64,000 nucleotides of DNA from positions 519-64,518 of the forward strand of contig NZ_BDGB01000064.1 in assembly GCF_002157585.1 (NCBI RefSeq), in the 5' to 3' direction. The notes under the pieces are model-generated. The model did no database searches, was not told where the DNA came from, and was given only the letters and a program-made list of their open reading frames with translations. The stretch is from Lentilactobacillus parakefiri. GTDB lineage: Bacteria > Bacillota > Bacilli > Lactobacillales > Lactobacillaceae. Positions within the stretch are counted from its first letter, which is position 1; each line of letters begins with the position of its first letter. Shown here one piece after another: positions 16,341 to 24,951 of this stretch. The position numbers and the translations under genes were made by a program.

Positions 16341-16574
16341 TTAAATCCGATCCGAAATCTTATAGGGCTTTTGAATGGCATTTTTTTCATTATCATGGCT
16401 AATGATGTCGTCAGCCATAAAGATGTCGAAGTTTTTGTTGTCGACGCCATGAACAACCAGAACCCGCTTGTTCTGTTCTTTTTCCTTATAAATTTGGGCT
16501 GTTTTGACAGCTTCATTATGATCATGAAAGTTGCCGATAGAATCTCCTGGGTTGAAAAATACGATCTCATCCAT
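16341..16574 (-). CDS. small acidic cytoplasmic protein, unknown
   Basis: 77 residues, no membrane segment or signal peptide. It begins MDEIVFFNPGDSIGNFHDHN and contains the strand-like RVLVVHGVDNKNFDIF. Composition is rich in Asp, Asn, Lys and Ile. I do not recognise a family. Start ATG 16574 has GGGAGAG seven bases upstream; an in-frame codon six residues earlier would overlap that site. It is a single gene converging on uspA and shares the hairpin between them. A link with the stress protein is possible by position only. Confidence 0.65.
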   Translation of the reverse strand: MDEIVFFNPGDSIGNFHDHNEAVKTAQIYKEKEQNKRVLVVHGVDNKNFDIFMADDIISHDNEKNAIQKPYKISDRI

Positions 16575-16702
16575 TTGTATCTCTCCCTTCAAAACAATTT
16601 GATACTCTATTTAAAGTATAACGTAAAAGAATGGTAAAATGAAATTCGAAAGTGTTTTAATTTCCTTTAACCAAGCCGTTCTTTAAGAAAGGTTTATAGG
16701 AC

Positions 16703-16731
16703 TGGTAGCAAGCTATGTAATCTGATAAAAT
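16703..16731 (+). promoter_or_regulatory. extended -10 promoter for the asnB-murE-asl-racD unit
   Basis: TGATAAAAT (TG-N-TAAAAT) at 16723-16731, about 60 bases before the asnB start. The -35 place (TGGTAG) is weak, as expected for an extended -10 promoter. Confidence 0.4.
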
Positions 16732-16789
16732 ATACAACGTTATTAATTTCAAGACTAACCAAGAAGATTTGATAAAAGGGGTATAAAAT

Positions 16790-18670
16790 ATGTGCGGATT
16801 TGTTGGTTACGTTAACCAAAAAGATGTTCCAGAAGGTACCATTAACAGCATGGCTGATCGGATCAAGCATCGTGGCCCCGACGACGAAGCTTATTTTACC
16901 GACGATAATGTTTCAATGGGATTTCGTCGACTTTCAATCATTGATTTAGCCCATGGCCGTCAGCCGATGTTTAACGCTGACCAGACTAAGGTACTGACTT
17001 TTAATGGTGAAATTTACAATTATAAAGAAATTCGTGAAGAACTTCGCGATTTAGGATATGAATTCAAGACTGATGTTGATTCCGAGGTGTTGGTCTATGG
17101 CTACGAAGAATGGGGCCCAGCCTTATTAGATAAACTTCGCGGCATGTTTGCCTTTGTGATTTATGATAAGAAGAATAACGAGGTCTTTGGTGCCCGGGAT
17201 CACTTTGGAATCAAGCCGTTATACTATTACGATGACGGTGATACCTTTCTTTGGGGTTCTGAAATCAAAGCATTTTTGGAACACCCTAATTTCAATAAGG
17301 AACTGAACTTGCGCTTACTGCCAATTCATCTGAGCTTTGAGTTTATCCCTTCAAGAGAAACCATGTTCAAGCACGTTTATAAACTGTTGCCGGGTCAATA
17401 CTTCTTGCACAAGAACGGCAAGACCGAAACCCATCGTTACTACAAATTCAACTACGATCATATTGATAACGGTCAAACAATTGAAGGGGACGCTGACAAG
17501 ATTGGTAAATTGATCGATGATTCTGTTAAGGCCCATATGATTGCCGATGTTGAAGTGGGTAGCTTCCTATCTAGTGGAATTGACTCAAGTTACGTTTTGA
17601 ACGAAGCCGCAAAGTTAAAGCCAATCCAGTCCTTCTCAATTGGCTTTCACCACTCCAAATATAGTGAGTTGGCTTGGTCGACTGAATTTGCCAAGACCAT
17701 TAATCAAAAGAATACGCCAATTTACATGAATGGTGATGACTATTTCAATTTCCTACCAACCATGATGTATTACATGGATGAGCCGCTTTCCAACCCAGCT
17801 GCCATTCAGTTGTACTACCTATCAAAGGACACGTCCAAGCACGTTAAAGTCGCTTTATCTGGTGAAGGTGCTGATGAATTCTTTGGTGGCTACAACACCT
17901 ATCTGGAGGCCATTCCATTCGATCGTTACCAGAAATATGTGCCAAAGCCCGTTCGTAAGGGGTTGGCTGCCGTTGCCAAGCGGCTCCCTCGTTTCCATGG
18001 CAAACGCTTCTTGGTTCGTGGTGCACAGCCGTTAAGTGAACGCTACTATCGTGTGAACTACGTGTTTAATTATGATGATCGGAATCGAGTCTTAAAGGAT
18101 CCTGCAATTAACACCGATTCAGGTGCTTATACCAAGCACATTTTTGACGATGTTAAGGGTAAAGACGAAATGACTCAAATGGAATACTTTGATATCAATA
18201 CCTGGCTGCCTTTCGACATTTTGCATAAGGCTGATCGGATGAGTATGTGTAACTCGCTTGAAGTTCGGGTGCCATTTGTTGATAAGGAAGTTGCCAAATT
18301 TGCCGAAACCATGCCGGTTAAGACGCGAATTACCCCTGATGAAACCAAAATTGCCTTGCGAACTTCAGCAGAACGGGAAATGCCTAAAAAGACCGCTCTT
18401 AAAGAAAAGCTTGGCTTCCCGTCTCCAATCGCCAGCTGGATCAATGATCCCAAGTATCATGAACGAATTGTGAATGCTTTTCATTCTGATACCGGTCAGA
18501 AGTTCTTCAACGTCAACGAATTGGACCGGCTTTTAAAGGAACATGCTGAAGGCAAGTCCAACATGCAGAAGATTTTCACCATCTATACCTTTATCCTCTG
18601 GTACCAAGTTTACTTCCCAGAAGATACAACTGAGAATACCGTCAGTTTGGTTCATCGGACTCAGATTTAG
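16790..18670 (+). CDS. asnB: glutamine-dependent asparagine-synthase family amidotransferase (AsnB/AsnH type)
   Basis: 626-residue two-domain enzyme. N-terminal class II glutaminase: Cys2 right after the initiator (MCGFVGYVN), RLSIIDLAHGRQP and NGEIYNYKE. C-terminal ATP-pyrophosphatase synthetase: the PP-loop SFLSSGIDSSYV near 262 and LSGEGADEFFGGYNTY near 358. It transfers ammonia from Gln to an activated carboxylate. Free aspartate is the classic acceptor, but relatives in lactic acid bacteria amidate peptidoglycan carboxyls (AsnH on cross-bridge D-Asp in Lactococcus, AsnB1 on meso-DAP in L. plantarum). The next genes are murE, a D-Asp ligase and an Asp racemase, so wall amidation is the more likely job. 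Start has AAAAGGGG; start codon fixed by Cys2. Confidence 0.93.
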   Translation: MCGFVGYVNQKDVPEGTINSMADRIKHRGPDDEAYFTDDNVSMGFRRLSIIDLAHGRQPMFNADQTKVLTFNGEIYNYKEIREELRDLGYEFKTDVDSEVLVYGYEEWGPALLDKLRGMFAFVIYDKKNNEVFGARDHFGIKPLYYYDDGDTFLWGSEIKAFLEHPNFNKELNLRLLPIHLSFEFIPSRETMFKHVYKLLPGQYFLHKNGKTETHRYYKFNYDHIDNGQTIEGDADKIGKLIDDSVKAHMIADVEVGSFLSSGIDSSYVLNEAAKLKPIQSFSIGFHHSKYSELAWSTEFAKTINQKNTPIYMNGDDYFNFLPTMMYYMDEPLSNPAAIQLYYLSKDTSKHVKVALSGEGADEFFGGYNTYLEAIPFDRYQKYVPKPVRKGLAAVAKRLPRFHGKRFLVRGAQPLSERYYRVNYVFNYDDRNRVLKDPAINTDSGAYTKHIFDDVKGKDEMTQMEYFDINTWLPFDILHKADRMSMCNSLEVRVPFVDKEVAKFAETMPVKTRITPDETKIALRTSAEREMPKKTALKEKLGFPSPIASWINDPKYHERIVNAFHSDTGQKFFNVNELDRLLKEHAEGKSNMQKIFTIYTFILWYQVYFPEDTTENTVSLVHRTQI

Positions 18671-18699
18671 AAATATGCGAAGAATGGAAGGTGCACGAA

Positions 18700-20235
18700 T
18701 TGGCACAAATGACTGTTGCTGAGGTTTTAGTTTTACTCAATGAACACAATTTATTGCTTGAAAGTCAATTGAGCAGCTCAAGTCATCCTTTTGACCAGAT
18801 TGCATACAACTCTAAATTAGTCACTGATAATTGTTTATTTTTCTGTAAGGGTAACTTTAAACCAGCTTATCTGGATGATGCGCAAAAAAACGGGGCGACT
18901 GCCTACATGTCCGAAAAGATATACGCAAACGCCGCCATCCCAGGCTTTATCGTTAAAAATATCCAAAAAGCAATGTCGCTCGTAAGTGCGGCATTTTTTG
19001 GGTTTCCACAAGATGATTTACCAACGATTGCTTACACGGGAACGAAAGGCAAGACAACGTCAGCCTACTTTACCAAGGCGATTCTGGACCAAACTTACCA
19101 ACGCAAAGTTGCATTGTCCTCAACAATTAATACGGTGGTTGGATTGATGCCACAAGATGTTGTTAAATCGACTTTAACGACCCCTGAATCCCTGGATTTA
19201 TTCACGACAATGCGAAAAGCCGTTGATAATGGGATGAGTCACTTAGTAATGGAAGTCTCTTCACAGGCTTACAAGAAGAACCGGGTTTACGGCCTGCATT
19301 ACGATGTCGGGGTTTTTCTAAACATTTCACCTGACCATATCGGCCGAAATGAACACCCAACTTTTGCTGACTATTTGCATTGCAAAGAACAGTTACTGGT
19401 TAATTCCGATGTTTGCGTGCTGAATGCCGATGGGACGCATTTGACTGACATTTTTTACGCAGCCAAAGCCACCACTCAGCCGGAGAACATTTTTATTTAT
19501 GGTAGAGCTGGTCAGCATTCAGAAACTGACTTTCCGGTGGACGTCGAATATCGCTCTTTAAAGGATTCACTGACGGAAAATCAAATTCAAGTAACTGCCC
19601 GATCAGCTAAAGCCAAACGATTGAACATCGATGGCGTGTATCAAATTGGCATTCCCGGCGATTACAACGAAGGCAATGCGGTTGCCGCAGCGATTACCAG
19701 CGCTTTGATGGGTGCCAAACCCAACGAGATTGCATACGGTTTGGCTAATACCCGGGTACCCGGACGAATGGAAATTTATCGGACTCGTGACCATGGAACG
19801 GTTTACGTTGACTACGCCCATAACTACGGCAGCCTTCATTCGGTTCTTGATTTCTTGAAGAAGCAGGCTCCAGCCGGCAAAGTAACCGTTATTACCGGCA
19901 GCACCGGCGATAAGGGAATCGACCGGCGTGAAGGTCTGGGAAAAGCAATTAATGAGTCTGCCGATGAGGCCTATTTGACGACTGATGATCCCGCAACTGA
20001 GGATCCCCAACAAATTGCCAAGGAAATTGCTGCTCACATTGACACATCCAGAGTGGCCACAACCTACATTGCCGATCGCAAACAGGCGATCACTCAGGCA
20101 ATTTCAAACAGTCAAAAAGGTGACTTGGTTGTCGTTGCTGGCAAGGGCCATGATCAGTACCAAAAAATGAATGGTAAAAACGTTCCGTATGAAGGCGATG
20201 CGGCAATTGTTAAAAATCTCGTGAAAGGACTCTAG
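18700..20235 (+). CDS. murE: UDP-N-acetylmuramyl-tripeptide synthetase, probably L-lysine adding
   Basis: Cytoplasmic Mur ligase that adds the third stem-peptide residue to UDP-MurNAc-L-Ala-D-Glu. The ATP loop is YTGTKGKTTSAYF near residue 116. The central domain has MEVSSQAYKKNRVYG, and the C-terminal domain has VYVDYAHNYGSL and GKGHDQYQK. The substrate-choosing motif reads DDPA (about residue 429) rather than the DNPR of meso-DAP enzymes, which fits L-Lys. Start: GTG 18691 has no spacing to the ribosome site, while TTG 18700 lies 6 bases after GGAAGGTG and is preferred; an ATG at 18709 is also in frame. It is 30 bases after asnB and 2 bases before the ATP-grasp gene, so they share an operon. 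Confidence 0.94.
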   Translation: MAQMTVAEVLVLLNEHNLLLESQLSSSSHPFDQIAYNSKLVTDNCLFFCKGNFKPAYLDDAQKNGATAYMSEKIYANAAIPGFIVKNIQKAMSLVSAAFFGFPQDDLPTIAYTGTKGKTTSAYFTKAILDQTYQRKVALSSTINTVVGLMPQDVVKSTLTTPESLDLFTTMRKAVDNGMSHLVMEVSSQAYKKNRVYGLHYDVGVFLNISPDHIGRNEHPTFADYLHCKEQLLVNSDVCVLNADGTHLTDIFYAAKATTQPENIFIYGRAGQHSETDFPVDVEYRSLKDSLTENQIQVTARSAKAKRLNIDGVYQIGIPGDYNEGNAVAAAITSALMGAKPNEIAYGLANTRVPGRMEIYRTRDHGTVYVDYAHNYGSLHSVLDFLKKQAPAGKVTVITGSTGDKGIDRREGLGKAINESADEAYLTTDDPATEDPQQIAKEIAAHIDTSRVATTYIADRKQAITQAISNSQKGDLVVVAGKGHDQYQKMNGKNVPYEGDAAIVKNLVKGL

Positions 20236-20237
20236 TA

Positions 20238-21488
20238 ATGAAAAATAAGCAGCTTGATTTTACGCCTGTTCTTTTAGGTAGTGACTTTAATGCCTATGGG
20301 ATGGCCAGAAGTTTATACGAAATTTACGGTAAGCCCGTCAAAGCATTTGCCCAAACCCAACTGGCACCGACGCGCTTCACAAAAATTGTTGATTTAGAGC
20401 TGATTCCCGGCTTCAGTGAGGATCCGGTCTGGATTAAGTCGATGAAGCAGATTAAAAATCGTTATGTTAACCATCAAGAACCGGTCATTTTGATCGGTTG
20501 TGGGGATGGCTATGCTGAATTAATCGCCAAACACAAGGCAGAATTAGAAGATGTCTTCATTTGTCCTTACATTGATTATGATCTCATTAAAAAGCTCAAT
20601 GATAAAGAGAACTTCTACAAGATGTGTGATCAATATGATTTGCCATATCCTAAGACAAAGATCATTTCCAAAGCGATGTACGCCTCAGGTGAGCCAATTG
20701 AACAGCCGTTTGGCTATCCAGTTGCCCTTAAGCCCGCCAATAGTGTTGAGTGGTTGGATATTCATTTTGAAGGGCGCAAAAAGGCCTTTATCATCAAAAG
20801 TGAAGCGGAATTCCAGAATGTTGTTGCCAAGAGTTATGACAACGGCTACACATCTGATTTTATTCTTCAAGACTTTATCCCCGGTGACGACAGTAATATG
20901 CGGACCTTAAACGTTTATGTTGATAAGAACCATCAGGTTAAACTGATGTGTCTGGGCCATCCATTGCTGGAAGATCCGGCCCCGGCTGCGATTGGAAACT
21001 ATGTCGCAATTATTCCCGACTTTAACCAGGAAATCTACAACAAAGTGCAAGCATTTCTTGAAAAAATCAAATTCCATGGTTATGCCAATTTTGACCTTAA
21101 GTTTGACCATCGAGACAATTCTTACAAGTTGTTTGAAATCAATTTGCGAACAGGCCGCAGCAGTTTCTTTGTGACCTTGAACGGCCATCATCTAGCTGAC
21201 TGGGTGGTTCAAGATTACGTCTTCGACTCATTGAAGGACAAAAAAACGTTGTATGCCAATCAGGATCAAAGTCAGTTCTTCCTGTGGCTCGGTGTGACAC
21301 CTAAGATCTTTGAAAAATACGCCAAAGATAATGATGCCAAAAAACAAGCTATGGAAATGATCAATGAAGGCCGTTATGGGGACACTTTCTGGTATGCTAA
21401 GGACAAAAACATCAAACGCTTTGCATTATATAAGTGGATGATGCACAATTATGCCAAGAGTTTTAAGACGTACTTTGTCGAAAAATAA
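20238..21488 (+). CDS. ATP-grasp carboxylate-amine ligase, likely D-aspartate ligase (Asl)
   Basis: 416 residues of the ATP-grasp fold, similar in size and layout to the Enterococcus faecium D-Asp ligase that activates the beta-carboxylate of D-Asp and joins it to the epsilon-amine of stem-peptide L-Lys on the nucleotide precursor. Visible pieces: an N-terminal pre-ATP-grasp domain (GSDFNAYGMARSLYE), the segment YPVALKPANSVEW that contacts ATP, a long ATP lid, and a metal-binding part FDLKFDHRDNSYKLFEIN ahead of NLRTGRSSFFVTL. Start ATG 20238 is two bases after the murE stop. The aspartate racemase that supplies D-Asp follows 13 bases later, which is the strongest support for this call. Confidence 0.87.
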   Translation: MKNKQLDFTPVLLGSDFNAYGMARSLYEIYGKPVKAFAQTQLAPTRFTKIVDLELIPGFSEDPVWIKSMKQIKNRYVNHQEPVILIGCGDGYAELIAKHKAELEDVFICPYIDYDLIKKLNDKENFYKMCDQYDLPYPKTKIISKAMYASGEPIEQPFGYPVALKPANSVEWLDIHFEGRKKAFIIKSEAEFQNVVAKSYDNGYTSDFILQDFIPGDDSNMRTLNVYVDKNHQVKLMCLGHPLLEDPAPAAIGNYVAIIPDFNQEIYNKVQAFLEKIKFHGYANFDLKFDHRDNSYKLFEINLRTGRSSFFVTLNGHHLADWVVQDYVFDSLKDKKTLYANQDQSQFFLWLGVTPKIFEKYAKDNDAKKQAMEMINEGRYGDTFWYAKDKNIKRFALYKWMMHNYAKSFKTYFVEK

Positions 21489-21501
21489 GGGACTGATTTA
21501 G

Positions 21502-22212
21502 TTGAAAAATTTCTTTACAATCATTGGTGGCATGGGCACCGAAGCAACTGAGACCTTCATTCATATCTTAAATGAGCGGACGCAGGCAAAAAAAGACCAG
21601 GACTATCTAAATTACATCTTAGTCAATCATTCGACCATTTCTGATCGAACTGATTATATTTTGGATCACTCAAAGCCCAATCCGTTGATTCCGTTATCTG
21701 ATGACATTAAGCAGCAGAGTACCTTAGGCCCAGACTTTTTTGCGATTCCCTGCAATACCGCGCATTATTTTTATGATGAGCTCCAAAAACTCACTGATGT
21801 GCCGATTTTGCATATGCCAAAAGAAACCGTCGTAGCTATTAAAGACTATGCGCCCAATGCTAAACGAGTCGGAATCATTGCGACTGAGGGGACACTGCAT
21901 GACAAAATTTATGATCGAGAAATTATGAACGCTGGTTATGAATTGGTTAAACCAACGGCCAAAATTGCCGATCAAACTATGACCTTGATTTATGATGATA
22001 TTAAAGCTAAAAATGAAGTAGACGAGGGTCTGTATCACTTGATTCTCTCCCAAATGGTTGAGTCCTTAAAGTGTGACATCGTCATTTTGGGCTGTACGGA
22101 ATTGTCAGTTGCTCAGCAGCGGGCCGGCAATCACGACTATCCGGTCATTGATGCCCAGACGGTCTTGGCTGACAAGTGTATCCAACTAGCTCAGCAAAAT
22201 CGGGCAAAATAA
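21502..22212 (+). CDS. racD: aspartate racemase (Asp/Glu racemase family)
   Basis: 236-residue cofactor-independent racemase. The two catalytic cysteines are visible: Cys84 in IPCNTAHYFYDEL and Cys198 in LGCTELSVAQQ. The N-terminal GGMGTEATETF is typical of aspartate rather than glutamate racemases. It makes D-Asp from L-Asp in the cytoplasm for the D-Asp ligase encoded just upstream. Start is a TTG (21502) after GGGACTGA-type spacing; no in-frame ATG fits better. It ends the asnB-murE-asl-racD run and meets a convergent membrane-protein gene 13 bases later. Confidence 0.92.
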   Translation: MKNFFTIIGGMGTEATETFIHILNERTQAKKDQDYLNYILVNHSTISDRTDYILDHSKPNPLIPLSDDIKQQSTLGPDFFAIPCNTAHYFYDELQKLTDVPILHMPKETVVAIKDYAPNAKRVGIIATEGTLHDKIYDREIMNAGYELVKPTAKIADQTMTLIYDDIKAKNEVDEGLYHLILSQMVESLKCDIVILGCTELSVAQQRAGNHDYPVIDAQTVLADKCIQLAQQNRAK

Positions 22213-22225
22213 ATAGCCAACTAAC

Positions 22226-22564
22226 TTAATAGTTGACCAAAGTTTGAAGGAAAACAGCTATCGGTGTGGCAATTATCAAAAGCCACAGCAGTTTTGGGCT
22301 GTAATTGACGTCTTGTTTTCTGCCATAAGCCGTTTCTGTTAACGCAATGACTGCCAGTGTGATTACCGCACCAATAATAACCAGTAGTGGGTGACGGTGA
22401 AATGAACGCAGTGAAATAACGACTTGACTAATCATGATGAGCCAGTAGAAGAGGCGGGCAATCATCATCGAATCGATGACGTGCTTTTTAATCGATCTGG
22501 TTAATCCCCAGATAAAATTCACAAATAGAATTGCCCAGCAGCTGTAGTTCAATATGATCCACAT
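22226..22564 (-). CDS. DUF1516 / YisL-like membrane protein
   Basis: 112 residues with four predicted membrane helices (about 4-20, 36-53, 60-78 and 92-110). The stretch ARLFYWLIMISQVVISLRSF followed by LLVIIGAVITLAVIALTE resembles the YisL family (DUF1516) of Bacillus and lactobacilli. Function unknown. AGAGGTG ribosome site ahead of the ATG at 22564. Single gene, transcribed toward racD with no room for a separate terminator. Confidence 0.75.
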   Translation of the reverse strand: MWIILNYSCWAILFVNFIWGLTRSIKKHVIDSMMIARLFYWLIMISQVVISLRSFHRHPLLVIIGAVITLAVIALTETAYGRKQDVNYSPKLLWLLIIATPIAVFLQTLVNY

Positions 22565-22648
22565 TCAAATCACCTCTTAAGTCAAGTATCTATATTTTAG
22601 CTTCAAAAAGCAATCCTTTCCAAAATTCTTTAGCGATTTCAAATCTTT

Positions 22649-22677
22649 ATGACAAAGATAATTTAAAATGGTATAAT
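22649..22677 (+). promoter_or_regulatory. strong promoter of tRNA-Gly
   Basis: ATGACA, 17-base spacer, TATAAT, with an extended TG-G element at 22669-22671. The tRNA begins 12 bases after the -10. Confidence 0.75.
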
Positions 22678-22689
22678 TATTTTTGTTAT

Positions 22690-22760
22690 GCGGGTATAGT
22701 TTAGTGGTAAAACACAAGCTTCCCAAGCTTGCGTCGCGGGTCCGATTCCCGTTACCCGCT
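22690..22760 (+). tRNA. tRNA-Gly, anticodon CCC
   Basis: 71-nt tRNA. The acceptor GCGGGTA pairs with TACCCGC, the anticodon stem is CAAGC/GCTTG with loop TTCCCAA (anticodon CCC), and the T arm has GGGTCCGATTCCC. Discriminator T; no encoded CCA. It reads GGG, a minor glycine codon. Confidence 0.96.
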
Positions 22761-22801
22761 TAGTGTTGGTTGTATCAGCACTGGGGTTGTGGTAATAAAT
22801 G

Positions 22802-22831
22802 TTGACACGTACCGGGTTGACAAGTTATTAT
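22802..22831 (+). promoter_or_regulatory. promoter of the argS T-box transcript
   Basis: TTGACA, 18-base spacer, TATTAT. A second TTGACA at 22817-22822 lies 15 bases downstream with a poorer -10 (CATTAT), so two overlapping start points are possible. Confidence 0.6.
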
Positions 22832-22849
22832 ACATAATGAACATTATAA

Positions 22850-23045
22850 ATATTCAACAATAAAAGAACAGTAGCTGGTCACTGAATTGTCAGCGATTTC
22901 GGGATGGTGGGAGCCGAAAAATTTAGTCAGCAAAGCGCGCTTTTTAGAATATCAATTTAATACTTTGAGCGGATATTTTTATCAAATAGAGTGGTACCGC
23001 GGGTTTACTCGTCTCTTACAATTATTTTTGTAAGAGTCTTTTTGT
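22850..23045 (+). promoter_or_regulatory. T-box leader of argS (arginine-responsive)
   Basis: This explains the 310-base gap before argS. Stem I base ATATTC/GAATAT is followed by TAAAAG/CTTTTTA, an AGTA S-turn on the 5' side, and an upper stem GCTG/CAGC with CTGAATT/AATTTAG. An apical TTCGG/CCGAA closes the element. The 3' side of the specifier loop reads AAAGCGCG, so CGC (22936-22938, Arg) is the likely specifier. The conserved T-box GTGGTACCGCG is at 22991-23001. It overlaps the choice between antiterminator and the terminator CTCTTACAA ... TTGTAAGAG plus T run (23012-23045). Uncharged tRNA-Arg should allow read-through. Confidence 0.9.
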
Positions 23046-23070
23046 ATATTTATAGATGGAGGGAACATTA

Positions 23071-24762
23071 ATGGACTACAAAGCACAGGTTACGAACTCA
23101 ATTTTAAGTGTCTTAAACGACGAATTATCATCAGCTGAGGTTTACGAAAAGCTGGAGAAGCCAAAAACGCTGGCAATGGGCGACTTGGCATTTCCTGCCT
23201 TCTCATTGGCTAAAGTTTTCCACAAAGCACCCAACGCCATTGCACAAGAATTGGTTGAGAAAATTGACCAGTCTTCCTACGAGAAGGTTGAAGCAAAGGG
23301 CGCTTATCTGAACTTCTTCTTGGATAAGGGCAACTTCAGTAATGAAATTTTGAATGAAGTCTTAGAGGAAGGCGCAGCATACGGCCAAAATGACAGTGGT
23401 AAAGGCGGCAATGTCCCAATCGACATGTCATCACCTAACATTGCCAAGCCAATTTCAATGGGACATTTGCGTTCGACTGTGATTGGAAATTCGATTGCTA
23501 AACTGTTAGTCAAAAATGGGTACCATCCAATTAAGGATAACCATTTAGGCGATTGGGGAACGCAATTTGGAAAATTAATTGTTGCCTACAAGAAGTGGGG
23601 CAATGAAGAAGACGTCAAAAAAGATCCAATTAATAACCTGGTCAAGTACTACGTTAAGTTCCACAAGGAAGATAAGGAACATCCTGAACTGGATGACGAA
23701 GCCCGTGAGACTTTTAAGAAGTTGGAAGACGGCAACGAAGAAGAAGTCTTTTTATGGAAGTGGTTCCGTAAAGTTTCATTGGAATCATTTAACAAGATCT
23801 ATGAAAAACTAGGGGTGACCTTTGATACTTATAACGGTGAAGCCTTCTATAACGATAAGATGGATGAAGGGATTCAGATTCTAAAAGACAAGGGTCTGCT
23901 CGTAGAATCTCAGGGTGCCCAAGTTGTTAAATTAGACAAATATGATTTGAATCCAGCCCTCATCTTAAAGAGTGACGGTGCGACATTGTACATTACCCGT
24001 GATATCGCCACCGCTATTTACCGTGACCGCACCTACAAACCAGCAATGAACTTATACGTTGTCGGTGCTGAACAGACCTATTACTTCCAGCAGTTGAAGG
24101 CCGTTTTGCTTGAAATGGGCTTACCTTCCGCCGAAAATCTGCACCACATTCCGTTTGGCCTGATCACCGTTAACGGAAAAAAGCTCTCCACTCGTTCTGG
24201 CCGGATTATCTTACTGGACGAGGTCCTGGATGATGCAATCAGCCTTGCTAAAAAGCAGATTGAAGCCAAGAATCCTGACTTGCCTAACAAGGATGAGGTT
24301 GCCAAAGAAGTGGGTGTTGGCGCCATTATCTTCGGTGATTTGAAGAATGAACGGACCAATAACATCGACTTTGTTCTGGAAGATCAGCTTCGATTTGAAG
24401 GAGAAACCGGACCTTACGTGCAATACTCACATGCTCGTGCGGAAAGTATTTTGAGAAAAGCTGGCGACATCGATCTTCATGGTGCCAACAAACAGCTGGA
24501 CGATCCGGCTGCCTGGGAAACGGTGACTGCTTTGAAGGATTTCCCAGATGTTGTGAAGAGTGCCTGCAAGGACTTTGAGCCATCAGAAATTGCCAAGTAT
24601 TCATTGAGATTGGCAAAAGCCTTCAATAAGTACTATGCCCATTCAAAGATTTTGGTCGAAGATGACCAATTAGCTGCTCGTTTGTCACTGGTCAAAGCGG
24701 TTTCAATCGTTCTCAAAGAATCCCTGAGTCTATTGGGTGTTAAAGCCCCAGATGCAATGTAA
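23071..24762 (+). CDS. argS: arginyl-tRNA synthetase
   Basis: 563-residue class I synthetase charging tRNA-Arg in the cytoplasm. Order: N-terminal additional domain, catalytic Rossmann domain with the HIGH-type motif MGHLRSTVIGNS (after SSPNIAKPIS), KMSKS-type loop KKLSTRSGR, and the DALR anticodon-binding domain with QYSHARAESILRK and ending in LSLLGVKAPDAM. The ATG at 23056 forms part of the ribosome site region; ATG 23071 lies 8 bases after GGAGGG and is preferred. Controlled by the T-box leader directly upstream. Monocistronic, ended by a clear terminator. Confidence 0.96.
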   Translation: MDYKAQVTNSILSVLNDELSSAEVYEKLEKPKTLAMGDLAFPAFSLAKVFHKAPNAIAQELVEKIDQSSYEKVEAKGAYLNFFLDKGNFSNEILNEVLEEGAAYGQNDSGKGGNVPIDMSSPNIAKPISMGHLRSTVIGNSIAKLLVKNGYHPIKDNHLGDWGTQFGKLIVAYKKWGNEEDVKKDPINNLVKYYVKFHKEDKEHPELDDEARETFKKLEDGNEEEVFLWKWFRKVSLESFNKIYEKLGVTFDTYNGEAFYNDKMDEGIQILKDKGLLVESQGAQVVKLDKYDLNPALILKSDGATLYITRDIATAIYRDRTYKPAMNLYVVGAEQTYYFQQLKAVLLEMGLPSAENLHHIPFGLITVNGKKLSTRSGRIILLDEVLDDAISLAKKQIEAKNPDLPNKDEVAKEVGVGAIIFGDLKNERTNNIDFVLEDQLRFEGETGPYVQYSHARAESILRKAGDIDLHGANKQLDDPAAWETVTALKDFPDVVKSACKDFEPSEIAKYSLRLAKAFNKYYAHSKILVEDDQLAARLSLVKAVSIVLKESLSLLGVKAPDAM

Positions 24763-24778
24763 TCAATCGTTAAGTCTG

Positions 24779-24812
24779 AAAGTCCCAAGTCAACCGGTTT
24801 GGGGCTTTTTTG
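24779..24812 (+). terminator. terminator after argS
   Basis: AAGTCCCAA ... TTGGGGCTT hairpin followed by TTTTTTG. Confidence 0.85.
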
Positions 24813-24951
24813 TTTTCACCAAGCTTTAAAGGACCCGATTAGCAGCTTTGCCTCCCAATCTTTTTTAAATCCTCCTTAAATTTTTCTACCCGTAATTTCC
24901 CCACTTTTTAGATATGATACAATATTGGGGTATTCACAAAAGGAGTATTGT

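Noticed and set aside
16106-16637. Plus- and minus-strand frames crossing the end of uspA and the small gene after it
   Set aside because: They run through a terminator hairpin and overlap the better-supported 77-residue gene and uspA.
22212-22240. Short CAACT/AGTTG dyad between racD and the DUF1516 gene as terminator
   Set aside because: Five-base stem without a T tract; too weak.
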